Assembly: GCF_028583425.1 (NCBI RefSeq)
Contig: NC_072796.1
Location: 85,984,464-86,048,463, forward strand
Source of the DNA: Eublepharis macularius
Taxonomy: Eukaryota; Chordata; Lepidosauria; Squamata; Eublepharidae
Length of the DNA: 64,000 nt
Reading direction: 5' to 3'
Shown here: positions 20,966-32,136 of the stretch, piece after piece
Numbering within the stretch: position 1 is the stretch's first letter
Layout: each line of letters starts with the position of its first letter
Made by a program: the position numbers and the translations under genes
Notes under the pieces: model-generated
Seen by the model: only the letters and a program-made list of their open reading frames with translations
Told to the model about the DNA's origin: nothing
The model's database searches: none

Positions 20966-21593
20966 CAAATGAAGCCTTTCTCCATGCAGAATTTTAAAAA
21001 GTCTGGGAAGCATTTTGCAGACTGAATCGAGGTATTTTGACCGTGTCTGTAGAACTCTGGAGAGAAATCAATGCAGTATGGGGCCAGAACTGATGAAAAA
21101 ATACCATATAGAAAAGACCCATGTTTAGCTAGATGTAAGTGAATCCAATCTCTATGAAATCTAAGTGAATCCAACACATGATTCTAATTCAGTTTGAAAT
21201 TGGATTACAACATTTCCACTCTGAAAATTGGTTTACATTCAATTCTGAATAAGAAAAAGTCAACTTGATATCCTGAAATAACTGATCAAATCCTATGATT
21301 CATGGGTAAGATCCTCCAGGTACTAACCAGAAGTATGTAGAGGAAAAGAGGACACAGCAGATTTGGTATCAAGTAATTGGAAGATATTCATAAAATCAGA
21401 TGATGGATTTTCTGAGGAGCAGGCTGCCAGAAGTGTACAATGAAGATCTCATCAGGCTGTCTTTGGGTCACAGAGGCATGTCTTTTATATCCAGCTTGCC
21501 AAGTCTTGAAGCCACAGCATTGTAAGCTCACCTCCCTGAGGAAGCCCAGCCCACAGCTGCACCAACCACTGGGTAAAATTAGCAGCTGCTCAT
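20966..21593. other. No recognisable gene or repeat
   Basis: Nothing assignable between the LINE tail and the next LTR-like segment. Confidence 0.45.
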
Positions 21594-21820
21594 TGTGAGG
21601 ACACTATGACTTTAAGTAGGTGGTGCCTAACAGGTTCTTCACATCCCAGAGGGCTTTTCAACAAGGAGCCCAGTGATCTGGCTGGGGTAGCAAGTTACTT
21701 GTTCTCTCTCTAATACTACGTTCTAAGTTACGTAAATAATTAATAGAAGTTTGTCTTATATTGTACTACATCCTGGTCAGAAAGTTGTTCATAAAGAACG
21801 TTACATAGTACCAGAAGTGG
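21594..21820 (+). mobile_element. Candidate LTR with adjoining primer-binding-site-like motif
   Basis: TGTGAGGACAC at the left and ...AAGAACGTTACA at 21805 give TG...CA tips. The next bases, TAGTACCAGAAGTGGCTGG (21806-21824), resemble the TGGTRCCAGAAGTGG primer-binding region following LTRs of vertebrate LTR retrotransposons. About 300 bases downstream no gag-like frame survives. Boundaries are uncertain. Confidence 0.4.
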
Positions 21821-21824
21821 CTGG

Positions 21825-22984
21825 TTGCATATTGCAGTACTGGATCTGAGAAACAAGGAAAGCTGGAAGAAACTGGAAGAAACAGAACAAACAGAAGATG
21901 GAGCAGCTGAGAACTCCAGCCCCTCTCGCTCCTTCCAGAAGCTCAGCAGAACGCTAGAAAAGATTCAAGCAAAAGTATGACCTCTTTATGAAAGTAAATG
22001 GGACTACAAAGAAAACAGCATTAGAGAGAGAACATGCTACCCCAGCCAGATCTCTGTTTTTGTTGCTGATTAAATTGCTTTTCCTATTTTGTAACCTGCT
22101 TTTAGTCTCAGGCTATAAATGAAGTTAATAATAAATCTCAGCAACCAAACACAAATGGTATATTTGGCCTTTAAAAGTTCAGAGGCTGCTGCTATTAATG
22201 GAGAATCTGGTGCTGCTAAAAGCTTACTGTGATATTCTATAGTCTGACAAAAAAAGTCTTTGATTCAGAACCATTTTGGATCCAGTCTGCAGAAATCTCT
22301 ATCCCTCAAGTAAGGTGGCTTGTTTTATTTAAGATACTTTAGCTTTCATTTTCTTCACAGAATAAAATCATATCCATGCACTCCACTAGGAGGAGCCCTT
22401 ATCACACCAATTGATGTAAAAACCAATTTTATTTGTGTTCAGTAAGAACGTTCACAATACTATAGAAATTTAAATTGCTTGTATGATGTCTAATATTTTC
22501 TCCAAATAAATACGCACATATGTAATGGGATGAACAGAAAAAGGTTACAACTCTGCATATTGGTCTGTATATGCTTATGCCCTGTATATAGGATTACAAT
22601 AGCATTATGTCTAGGTCCTGAAGAGAATCCTATACAGATTCCATTGACATCAATGGAATTAGAAGGGTGTCACTCTCCTTAAGATTTCAGTGTTGGAAAT
22701 CCAAGTTCATGCTATAGGTCGGACCTCATCTCATTTAAGGTCTTGTCTCACACTTCTGTGAAATACAATCTACGTTTTATCAGTAATGCTGCAAATATTT
22801 GACGGTACTTTAGAGTAAAGGTTTGGGGAGGTGGTGGGGTTAACCATACTCTGCAATGTTCTAGGAACCATAAAAGTTTTGTATGTTTTTAGAATTTCAG
22901 TTTCATGTTTTAATAATTATATATCGCACTGATCTACTGTAATATTAGATCCTAGGGGATGTAAACGCTTTACAAATAGTTTGC
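21825..22984. other. Mostly unrecognised; LINE-tail-like bases at 22085-22135 and eroded fold-back at 22630-22685
   Basis: TTGTAACCTGCTTTTAGTCTCAGGCTATAAATGAAG is a weak version of the tail at 31300. ATTCCATTGACATCAATGGAAT (22640) is a short palindrome matching the core of the fold-back family at 40439. Confidence 0.4.
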
Positions 22985-23826
22985 GGGCCCAGCTTGATAC
23001 GGCCCGGGTCTCCCAAGCAGAATAACATGCTGACGCTTGTTTTGGATGAAATAGGCCACAACTTTATTGATTACAGAGTAAAGAGCCATGGCAGCGTAGG
23101 GCACGGATCCCAACATCGGCAGACCCGCCTGCCCACCGATGACGCTCTACCCTATCAGCCCGCCTGCTGAAAAGGGGACACCACGGGATGACGGATGAGG
23201 GAATCACACTGGGCGGTAGCCTCTGCGTGGTCCACCGTCACCTGAACGCAGGCTTGTTCTGTCAGCCCCCCGAGCTGGGCTTACCACTACCAAGCCTGGT
23301 CCAAGACCCCTTATGGGGATCTCCTCTATGGGGAAACTGCACACAGGCACTTTCCCCCCACCAAGGGATCGGTGCCCAACGCCCAAACCACCCACCTAAA
23401 GTTGTGACAGATAACATATTAACCTTCTGCATACTGCCTGATCCTTCTAACCGGAAAATTGCAGTAAAACAGCCCAACCGTGTTAACACACACATAACCG
23501 TATAACCATATTAACTCCTAACTTAATCCTGCGGAGGGTGGGTGGGGATCGCTGTTCTATATTCAACTGCGCCAGAAGGAGACCGGCCCCGGGACTTATA
23601 AAGGGCGGGAGGACCTGAGTGAAAACTCCTTCACTCAGGTCGGGCAACAGCTCCCGCCCCTGCATAACCCAGCCGGCTGATCTAATTGACCAGCTGGGCT
23701 CCGTTCAAATCCACGCTCCCAGCCTAACGCTGTGAGTGTGTTCTTGCCGGGGCCGGGAAGATGCTGCTCCTGCTTTCTGTCTCCCTGGCTGCGCGGGCCC
23801 GCAAACGCCGGCCCAGGTAAGTTCAG
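22985..23826 (-). mobile_element. LTR-like repeat, family X copy 2
   Basis: Read on the minus strand it parallels the copy at 3190: CTTACCTGGG start, TATA-like CCCTTTATAAGTCCC (about 23600), AACAGCGATCCCCACCCACC, GTCACAACTTTAGGTGGG, CCGATCCCTTGG, GACAGAACAAGCC, CAGGTGACGG, GATCCGTGCCCTACG and CAATAAAGTTGTGGCC near the 3' end. CACTCAGGTC occurs twice, partly inverted (23617-23641: GAGTGAA...TTCACTC). It is the best preserved of the three copies. Confidence 0.65.
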
Positions 23827-24280
23827 TGCCAGGGCTTCCAAGATGTGTTCAGAGGTTGGAACCTGCCAATATTTACCAACATTGCCCTTATTACATTTTC
23901 TCCATGTGACTGAAAGCTGTGTTGGATAAGGTCTCATTAAGAACAAAGAATTCATTTTCTAATTTAAAAAATTGCAAACAAGGGGCTGATCAAAAGGTGT
24001 GCAAGAGCATAATATAAACATATTTTCACCATTTCTTGGCACTGATTTAATCTCTGCCAACATATTGAATGATGACCAAACAATTCAGAAAGGTACAGAG
24101 GGGAACATGCAACAGAATGGCATTTAAAACACATTAAAAGGTGATTTTACAAAAATGAAGTGGCCTGCAGAGTAGTGTTGGTACAAGAAAGAAAAAAGGA
24201 GGACAGCTATGCTTGCTCTACACTAGTAATGGGATAAAATAGAACATTCCATGAAAAAAGATACGAATCAGAAAGAAAGA
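23827..24280. other. No recognisable gene or repeat
   Basis: AT-rich spacer. Confidence 0.45.
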
Positions 24281-24572
24281 GGCTGTTTCCACATGCTGTT
24301 AGAGATGGGCCTCTTACTGAACGCTGGCAGTTTTTTTCACAAATTCCACATGAGACTGATTTCAAAGCAGAAGCAGGCAGTTTGGCTTCCGTTCAGCGTC
24401 TTTTCTGAGAACGGGATTTCCCACTCTCCTGTGCCTGCTAAAAGACGCTGAACAAACAGAAGCCAAACTGCCTGCTTCCGCTTTGAAATCAGAGTTGTCT
24501 GGAATTTGGGGGGGGGGGGGAAGCCAGCATTCAGCAAGAGGCCCTCCTCTTTAACAGTGTTTGAAAACGGCC
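24281..24572. mobile_element. Fold-back MITE of about 290 bp, GGC-GTTT-CACA family
   Basis: Left end GGCTGTTTCCACATGCTGTTA and right end TAACAGTGTTTGAAAACGGCC are inverted. The inner arms, CAAAGCAGAAGCAGGCAGTTTGGCTTC and its near-complement at 24453-24486, also pair. Flanks AGA / AGA are a 3-bp direct repeat. A G12 run (24508-24520) lies in the right arm. Related in tip sequence to the element at 16501. Confidence 0.75.
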
Positions 24573-24599
24573 AGACAAGTGATGAAAAATCACTAAACA

Positions 24600-25990
24600 T
24601 CAGGCTCAGGCAGACATTCAAAATATTTCTGTGCTGCTTTTCCTCCCAGACAGGGTCCTCAAGGTAGTGAACATCAAAACATTAAAATATTACAGTATTA
24701 AACAATAGTTAAAGTATATATAAAATAATTCAATAAAAACATAAACACACATAACACCATAATCAGGGGAAAGGACCAGTAACAATTACTAGGGGTATGC
24801 CGAACAATACAAAAAAGTCGTAACCGGCTGGCAGAAGACAAGAATAGAAGAATGCAGACAAATCTCCTTGGGGATAAAATTTTAAAGTTTTGGTGCCACA
24901 TTGAGAAATCCCTTTCTTGGGTTGCCACCCATCTACCATCAGATGGCAGGGGCACCTAAAGCACAGTCTCTGAAGACGACCAGAGTGGATGGGTAAGTTT
25001 ATATAGGAGAAGGCAGTCCTTAACGTAGACTGTCCCCAAGCCATACACACTTTTAAAGGTCATACCAGCACTTTGAATTGGGCCTGGAAGAAAATTAGAA
25101 TCCACTGTAGATGGAATAAGACTGGAAGACCCACTCCAGAGCACATTCTGGCCATAACATTGTGTACCAATTGCAGTTTCTTGGAAGTCTTCCAGGGCAG
25201 CCCTACATTGCAGTAATCTAATCTAGATGTTACCAGGGCACGTACCATAGTGGCAAGATCTTTCCCCCTGAGGAACGGTTGCAATGGCTCACCATCCAAA
25301 GTTGTTGAAAGGCATCTGTCACTGCTGCTGTCACCTGTCTACCCAATAGGAGGCCTGGGTCCAGGACCACCCTCAGGCTACAAACCTGCTCCTTTAGGAG
25401 AAGTGCAACCCCACCCAGAATAGAAGCCATCCCATTTTCAGGGTCAGACCTTCCTCCCTCCAGTAGCACCTTTGTTTTGTCGGCATTAATTTTCAGCTTG
25501 TTAGCTGTCATCTATTCCTCCAGACACCTGTTCACAGTTTCCACAGCCTCCCTGGGATCTGCTGGAAACACAAGATAGAGTTGACTGTTATCTGTATACT
25601 AGTAGCAACTCAGCCTAAACCTTACAATGACCTCTCCCTGAGGCTTTATGTAGAAGTTGAAAAGCATAGAGGACAAGGTGGAACCCACTAGGAGAGAAGG
25701 CAAGGAGCACAGCAGCAGTCCATATCACCATACTCTGAACCCTAGGATTGGAGTCACTGCAAAACAGTGGCTCCCAGTCCCAACATCAAAAGGTGGTCCA
25801 GAAGGATACCATGATCAGTGGTATCAAAAGCCACCGGGAAGTCCAGGAGAATTATCAGGGTTGAACTCCTGTCATCTACCAGGGCAACCAAGGCTGTTTC
25901 AGACCCATAACAAGGTCTGAAATCAGATCAGAAAGGATCCAGACAGTGTGCAGTCTCCCTAGCTTTTAAAAATAGGCCACTGTTGCATTC
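24600..25990 (-). pseudogene. L2/CR1-clade LINE: reverse transcriptase to 3' end, decayed
   Basis: Minus-strand reading from right to left. RT motif A survives as a LLDF-VAFDTTDH-like block (about 25850-25812). The YxDD active site is degraded to Y-T-D-N (25598-25587) with a stop codon just before it. FPADPREAVETVN, a stop, LKINADKTKVLL (about 25500) and SRLDYCN...LQLVHN (25240-25150) follow. The 3' tail CCTTGAGGACCCTGTCTGGGAGG ends near 24620. Several stops and frameshifts make it non-functional. The motif order is that of L2/CR1 ORF2. Confidence 0.8.
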
Positions 25991-26183
25991 TTATTGATAA
26001 CATAATTGAAAATACAATAGTTTTATAACTGAAAAGAGTCCTTAGGCTAATGCATCTTCCTATTTTCACTGTGCTCTCAAGATTGACTGGCCATCTGCAA
26101 GGAATACAAGCCAGATATTTTTAAGAGCTAATCATTTCAAATTTATGAAATAGTAGATTCCATAGAAATAATATTCCAGCAAG
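25991..26183. other. Spacer between LINE and DIRS-like element
   Basis: Short AT-rich sequence; nothing assignable. Confidence 0.4.
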
Positions 26184-26450
26184 AATACAGCACTTCCAGC
26201 TAGCAGTAACAGCTGCTTTGGCTGGGAGCTGCAATTTGCTTCCCTGAAGGAGGAGGAGGCAGCAGCACTTCCCTGGCCATATGGAAATGCTGGAGGCTGC
26301 TCCACCCGTGAGTGTCTCATTTGCACCTCGTGCTCAGCCTGAGCAGAGCACACTTCAAGCTCTCTCAGCTGAGCTCCTCTGAGGCTGGATTTACTGAAGG
26401 CCCTCAGGGCTAGGCAGGGTAGCTGCCTTGGAGAAGCTGTGGTATTCCCC
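26184..26450 (+). repeat. Repeat A1 of the DIRS/Ngaro-like element
   Basis: CCAGCTAGCAGTAACAGCTGCTTTGG, GGGAGCTGCAATTTGCTTCCCTGAAGG and GGCAGCAGCACTTCCCTGGCCATATGG match A2 at 29889-29980 closely. The match weakens after GTGTCTCATT. Confidence 0.75.
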
Positions 26451-26552
26451 TGGTTGCTAGAGCTATCTTCAAACTCCAAGATGAGAGTCAGGGCCCAGTG
26501 CCAGGCTCACTGGTTTGACAGAGACTTTTTCTTATTTACATTTGGGGCCTGT

Positions 26553-27650
26553 TATCTATCAGTCAGGAGAGCTAAAGCATGGCGAGGCCCAGGCTCTGGC
26601 CTACTAAGGCTCCTCTCTCCCCACCGCTGTTTTCACTTTGTTGGGAGGGAGTACTTCCAACAGCATCAGCAAGGGCTTTGCTATAGGCCTCAGGGGTGAG
26701 TTGCAGCCATCTGAGGGGAGGATTGCTTCATACATTATTGCTACTGGCCTAGCAGGATGGATGCTGGTAGCCCCCGCCCCATCTATGCTTTTCTCCCCCC
26801 TCCGTTTACACTTACTTGAGAGGGAGTATTTCCAGCAGCAATAGCTCAGCCTAAGGCCTTCAGGCAACAGGGGCCATTTTGTGGGAGGGCTTAGCAGTTT
26901 ATTCAGTTGGGTGTGGTCATTTTGAGAGAGGCACCTGATGGCCCACTTAGCCTCCTGTCAATAGCACCATGTTGTGAAGGCATCTACAATATGCACAGCT
27001 CCGGGGGTGACCATTTTGGGTGTGGGCTTTGTGTGACCTGATTTACCTCCTGCTTACTGGCAGTAGTGGCCATTTTGGTGGGGCTTTTGCAGCTTATCTT
27101 GTGCTGGGAGAGGCCATTTTGAGTTTGTCACATGATGGCCTGCTTAGCCTCCTGGCATTGGCAGCCATTTTATAGAGGCCTCTGCAGCCTACACAGTGTT
27201 TGGGATGCCATTTTGGGGGTGCTGTGTTCCTATTGGGCTTTGAAGCTCTAAAAACAGTCATTTTACAGTACAGTACATTACCGTACATTTCCATCATGCC
27301 ACCCAAAAAGGGTAGTAGCTCTGCTAAGGACAAGTAGCCAGCCAATAGGCCTCCTGCAAAGCAGCCCTGCAGATGCATCCTTTGAGGATGATGACATGGC
27401 CAAAGGGAGGAAGGAAATACCAGGCTATCAGTGTCTATCAGTCAGGCAGACTGAAACAGGGTTAGGCCTAGCTCCTGCACGCCTCCAGCCTATCTAGGCC
27501 TCCTCCACTGTTTTCACTTTATTTGGAGAGAGTATTTGCAGTAGGAGCAGCAGCAGTGAAGGCATGGCTGAGGCCGGAGGGTGAGGGTGGGGCTTGCAGT
27601 CATCTGAAGGGTGGATGGCTGCACACATTATTGCTACTGGCTTAGCAAGG
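26553..27650 (+). repeat. Two long diverged tandem units inside the DIRS/Ngaro-like element
   Basis: TATCAGTCAGG, GCCCAGGCTCTGGCCTACTAAGG, GCTGTTTTCACTTTGTTGGGAGGGAGTA and CATCTGAGGGGAGGATTGCTTCATACATTATTGCTACTGGC at 26553-26760 recur in order at 27434-27650, about 880 bases away. Between them the motif GGCCATTTTG / GACCATTTTGGG is iterated at least seven times (26872-27225), often with TTAGCCTCCTG. Confidence 0.65.
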
Positions 27651-29113
27651 ATCTACTGTCCCAAGGTGGTGGCTGGTTAACCCCCCCCCCTTTTCCATGC
27701 TCAATTTTGCAGCCTTTGTGGGCCTAAAGAGCTGTTTTTAGGTTTTGTCACTCACGCTACCTAATGGCATGCTGTGTTATTGCATCTGCTAAAACCTGCA
27801 AAGCTGTCACGCAGAAGTCTAAGATGTGATCTGATCTTTCTACCAGATTAGCACAATTGTTGTATGGTAGCGGATCTGGCCTAGGCTGCTGTAATCTGGT
27901 CCAGTTGAGGTGACAGTGGATCGGATTGACAAGGTAGGTAAGTCCACTGGCCTCTAGTGCATGGCTATGGAGGCTCCAGGGATCAGGCAATAGTCTCTGG
28001 GCTCCCATGATTAGACTCCTGTATTGTCTTGGGTCTCACCTTTGGATTTTGCAGTTCGGCCACTGGGTTATTATTACCTGGCTCAGTCCACCAGGGACAC
28101 AGTCATAAAGGGAGCAGCATGTCGGGGGTTACCCCTCCTCTTCAGAAACTGGAAGAGAAGGATGAGGTGGCCCTGAGAAGAGAGACAAGTAAATGAGACT
28201 TAAGAAGGTTTACCACACCTGGGCCAGGCAGTGGCTAGCTGGCCTCCTTTATGGGAGCTACAGCAGCTGGCGGGGCACCAAGCCTTGACTCCAGGGTGTT
28301 GGTGCCTAGAAGTGGAGTTTCCTTGGAGTTTCCACTGCCTTGGGGCCCAATGGCTTCTGTATTTAGTTCAGGGGCACTGGTGGGCTGAGCAGTGGCTCAT
28401 TGACCAGTCAGAATGGGAGTCTTACTATAGACCATATATGCTTGGAATTTTCCAATCCATGTGGCAGTTGGATTGTGGGGGAGGGAAGTAGATAACCCCT
28501 TAGCCCATTTCACATGGACGATTAGGCAGTGGTGCCCATACTTAACCCGCTTTCCTACAGGTGGCACAGGATTTTGAGCCAGGTCCTGGAGACTGGTCCT
28601 GGTGTTTATGTTTCAAGGCAATGCCTGGTCTCACCTGCAGATGGAATGGTGCAGCTTATCCCTTAGATTTCCTCTGAGCTATGCTGGTGAGGAGCGCTGT
28701 GGTTGCTTGGCAACTGGGTGCCATCACACCCAGCATGCAGTGAACCTATGACCAACTGGCCGGCAGTTGCTAGGCTGGGATGCAAGTTGGTCTGTGGAAG
28801 TTATGACTGAGCTGGTGGATCTCTCCCTCAGTTATTGGGAAGTGGAATGTTAAGGGTCTTGCCTCATATCCAGCGGCAGCTATCAGGTGGCTTAGGCACC
28901 TTTAGGTTTGCCAGTAAACCTCTGAGTTTGATGTAAGCCAAGGCGATTTCTGGGTTTGAGCAACAGTAATGGTTGGCATGGGAGTTAGATCCTAAGGGTT
29001 AGCGCAGTGATGGCTCGAGCCCTTAAGAAAGGGTCTGGCAACTCTGCACTTAGCCACTGGGCCAGTGATGAACGGGCTGCTGCTACTGTTTGATAGGAGG
29101 TTGGGTCCTTTGC

Positions 29114-29745
29114 CTCATTCCTGGTCCTTCACCTGGGGGTAATGAGCATGACTTCTCAAGGGCACGGCTTTTCCGTTACAGGTCCCACAGATGTACATGC
29201 ATAGACAAGGTGGCCAAGTGCCCTCAAGGGGAGGAGTGGTCCTCCCCCTCACATTCTGATCATTCACCTGTGCAGTAATGACCTTGGCTGAGGGGCATGG
29301 CTCTTCCGATATAGGCTCATGCAGACCTGCACTCATAGGCAAGGTAACCTCATAAGCTGGAGGGAGGAGTGGCCTCCATGTTCGGGTCATTCAGGATATG
29401 GCCCTTTCCTTATAGGCTCACACAGGCTTGCAGTGCCTAGGCAAGTACTGGCCTGATGATTTGAGGGGAGGTGCAGTCCTCCACCTCACGTTCTGGTCAT
29501 TCACCTGACGGTAATGACCTTGGCTGTGGGGCCTGGCCCTTCTGATATAGGCTCACACAGACTTGCATGGATAGCAAAGTAGCCTGGTGCATGGGAGGGG
29601 TGTTACGGTCCTCTGCCTCATGTTCTTGTCATTCATCTGTGAGGTAATGACCTTGGCTGCGGGGCATGGCTCTTCCGTTACAAGGTCACACAGACTTGCA
29701 GCGGATAGGCAAGTAGTGGCCTGGTGGTTTAATGTGGTTTGCAAT
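29114..29745 (+). repeat. Tandem array, about five units of 110-140 bp
   Basis: Units begin near 29114, 29251, 29378, 29490 and 29620. Each carries TTC(T/G)G(G/A)TCATTCACCTG, GTAATGACCTTGGCTG, GGGGC(A/C)TGGC(T/C)CTTCCG, ATAGGCTCACACAGACTTGCA and GGAGG--TGGTCCTCC. The third unit is internally shortened. The array ends just before repeat B1. Confidence 0.8.
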
Positions 29746-29803
29746 GCTTCCGTGTAGTGATGCCAGATCCCTGCTGGGGGTGGGAGTAGTTGGTCCTTGC
29801 CAT

Positions 29804-30515
29804 GTTGACAGTTAAGTTGTTAATAAAGCAGCCCTTTAGTTGTGTCTGCCTCTTCATTCTGTATGGGGGGGGGGGCAATATGGGAGTCCCAGCCAGCGGT
29901 AACAGTTGCTTCGGCTGGGGGCTGCAATTTGATTCCCTGAAGGAAGAAGAGGCAGCAGCACTTCCCTGGCCATATGGGAGTGCTGGAGAGGTGGAGCAAG
30001 AGCCCTTATAGGGCTGCTCCACCTCTCAGTGTCTCATTCACACCTCATGCTTGGCCCACCCACCTCACCCTATTTCAGTGCAGGTTTAGCCAGTTGCTGT
30101 TCATCAGGGCTAAGTAGGGATTTTTCCTCCTTTTCCCACAATTGGCAACAGGGTGAGTTTTTCGCTCACCTTGCACTGTTTGTATGGAGAGGTAATTGGC
30201 TTAAAGTGGGTCTGTTAGGAATTGCTTCTGGCAAGTTAGAAGTTGGGGGAAATCAGCAGGCCGGTGAGCCCCCTTGGCATATCCTCATTGGTGGGGAATT
30301 AGGGTCTTTCAGGAGTGACTGACTGCTTTATGGCCCAGTTGCGAGGACAGACACCCTGGTGGGAAACTCCTGGACAAGCCAGTCCTCCCCCAGCTTCACA
30401 ACCCTAGTTAGGCCCTTGTTGAGTTGACAGTTATGTTGTTGTAATTTAATAAAGCGGCCCTTTAGTTCCAAACTCTTGTGTCTGCCTCTTCATTCCAAAT
30501 AGAGGGGCAATATAG
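29804..30515 (+). repeat. B1-A2-B2 terminal block of the DIRS/Ngaro-like element
   Basis: B1 (29804-29880): TTGACAGTTAAGTTGTTAATAAAGCAGCCC, TGTGTCTGCCTCTTCATTC and a G10 run ending GGGCAATATGG. A2 (29879-30422) starts AGTCCCAGCCAGCGGTAACAG. B2 (30423-30515) repeats TTGACAGTTATGTTGTTG..AATAAAGCGGCCC and TTGTGTCTGCCTCTTCATTC and ends GGGGCAATATAG. AATAAA in both B copies may be the polyadenylation signal. Confidence 0.75.
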
Positions 30516-30639
30516 TAGTATTTATGCTAACATGCAAGTTTACCAAAGAGAATAGATCCTTTAGAATATTATATTTCTGGAGCGCAGTCATCAAGTTATT
30601 ACACTGGCTAATTACCAAACCACACAACTTTTTATGGAT

Positions 30640-30830
30640 AAAATGCTGTATTTAATATTTATATCCACCAATTTTAATTGTATATGGAAGAATGTTTTAA
30701 TGTTTTTATAATGTTTTTATTGTTTTTAATTTTTATGTAGAGGTCGTATGTTGTTACACCGCCCTGAGCCTGTCTGACGGGGAGGGCGGTCTAGAAGTGT
30801 AATAAAATATATAAATAAAATAAACAGCAG
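30640..30830 (+). mobile_element. L2/CR1-clade LINE 3' end
   Basis: T-rich 3' UTR, then CACCGCCCTGAGCCTGTCTGACGGGGAGGGCGGTCTAGAAGTGTAATAAAAT and ATAAATAAAATAAA. Best-preserved form of the tail also seen at 1555. Confidence 0.75.
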
Positions 30831-32136
30831 CCTCTGAAAATCATGATTGGAAGCAGAACAGCAGTATGGGGAACAAGTTAATTAACTTTTTCCTATTGTT
30901 TGATAAAAACTCAGTCCTAGAAAAAAAGAGCTGTGTGATAAAGCTGATGACTCATCTAGACATACAGTTGTCAAGAAAATCCCCATGGTGCTATCATTTC
31001 ATAAAAGAGCCAAAACATGTTCAGGAGGGCATTTTTATAAAGGGGTTAGGTTGTATAATGCAACTGTTCAGGAGGTTTGTTGCTTTTGTAAAACAAAAGG
31101 ATTGTAGTCTGTTGCAATGCTTATTGCATGTATCACCTTGCTTTTACGGTATTGTTTTCTATATTTGTAACCCACTTTCTGCATTATGGTATGTCATTCC
31201 TTAGGTTTGTTTATTTGCATTGTTTTCCAGTTTCGTATTCCTAGTTTTATTGCATTATTTATTGAGATGTCTTATGCTGTCTGATTGAATTATATTTTAT
31301 ATATCTATTGTAATCCACCTTGAATCTCAGTGAGAAAGACAGGCTATAAATGAAATTAATTAATTAATTAAATATGTAATTGCATTATATGCAAGAAAAC
31401 AAATAAGGAAGGAACCTGTTTTTAATTCCATGACCAACAAATCAATCATATGAAGTAATAGTAAAGTGTACCTAAACATGTACTCTTACAAACCATGTGC
31501 AAAAAACATTTACAGACACAGATAGTCCTCACCTTTTCTCCCAGCAGCCCTTTATAACCCCCCAAAGCTGATGCAGGGGGCCGTAAGAACTTCACGGACA
31601 AAACATTTGAGCCTCAAAGAGATATTACATCCATTCTTAAGAATGTCTGTGAGTTAAAACCAGGTCACCTACTGTCTGTCTGCTAATAGTGAAATTATTT
31701 TAGCTGAACATAAAAGCACAGAGGAAGTCAACCACATTCTTTCATCCTTGGTGTCTAAGAAACCGGCTGAAGGAAGTATTTGGAGCTCAAGAGACAAAAA
31801 GTAAGCAATCCAAGAAAAATGTTATAATGTCCTGCTTATTACAGGGAAGGAGAAATTATTGCCCACAAGTTGCATTCCACAATAGTTAATTGTATAATGT
31901 TTTTAAAAATGTAAAAAATTAAATCATAACACATTTCCTGTTGTTTTAAATTATTTTGGTTGATAGAACCAGTGTGCTAGATATACTACTCAAATAATGA
32001 AAAGATAGAAGTGAATCTTTAGAGGTTAAATCCTAAGAGCCCTTTTCATTTTTAGAAAGCAGTTCTACTTGCAAAATAGGGTAAGGGTGATTTTTCATAC
32101 TATTCCTATCTCTCCTTTCAATCCCCAAGATAATAC
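30831..32136. other. Mostly unrecognised; LINE-tail-like bases at 31290-31375
   Basis: ATTGTAATCCACCTTGAATCTCAGTGAGAAAGACAGGCTATAAATG with (ATTA)n at 31354-31373 is a LINE 3' end like that at 7216. The remainder is AT-rich with no assignable structure. Confidence 0.5.
31955..32008 (+). repeat. Source copy of a 54-bp local duplication
   Basis: TTTGGTTGATAGAACCAGTG...ACTCAAATAATGAAAAGATAG. The second copy, at 32258-32311, differs at only about three positions. Confidence 0.85.

Larger units (their letters stand above)
26184..30515 (+). mobile_element. DIRS/Ngaro-like element with split direct repeats, decayed interior
   Basis: Repeat A occurs twice (about 26184-26450 and 29879-30422) and repeat B twice (29804-29880 and 30423-30515), in the order A1 - interior - B1 A2 - B2, all in one orientation. 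An ordinary LTR element would have A plus B at both ends, but no B copy follows A1. Split direct repeats of this order are the hallmark of Ngaro/PAT members of the DIRS order, which use a tyrosine recombinase instead of an integrase. The interior of about 3.3 kb has no intact frame; a short ATG frame at 27296 encoding MPPKKGSSSAKDK could be a relic of a gag start. The interior also carries a large tandem duplication and an array of 110-140-bp repeats. I found no recombinase motif, so the family call rests on the terminal structure. Confidence 0.6.

Noticed and set aside
29114..29745. CRISPR array
   Set aside because: Units are diverged over their entire length with no short identical repeats separated by unique spacers, and the genome is eukaryotic.
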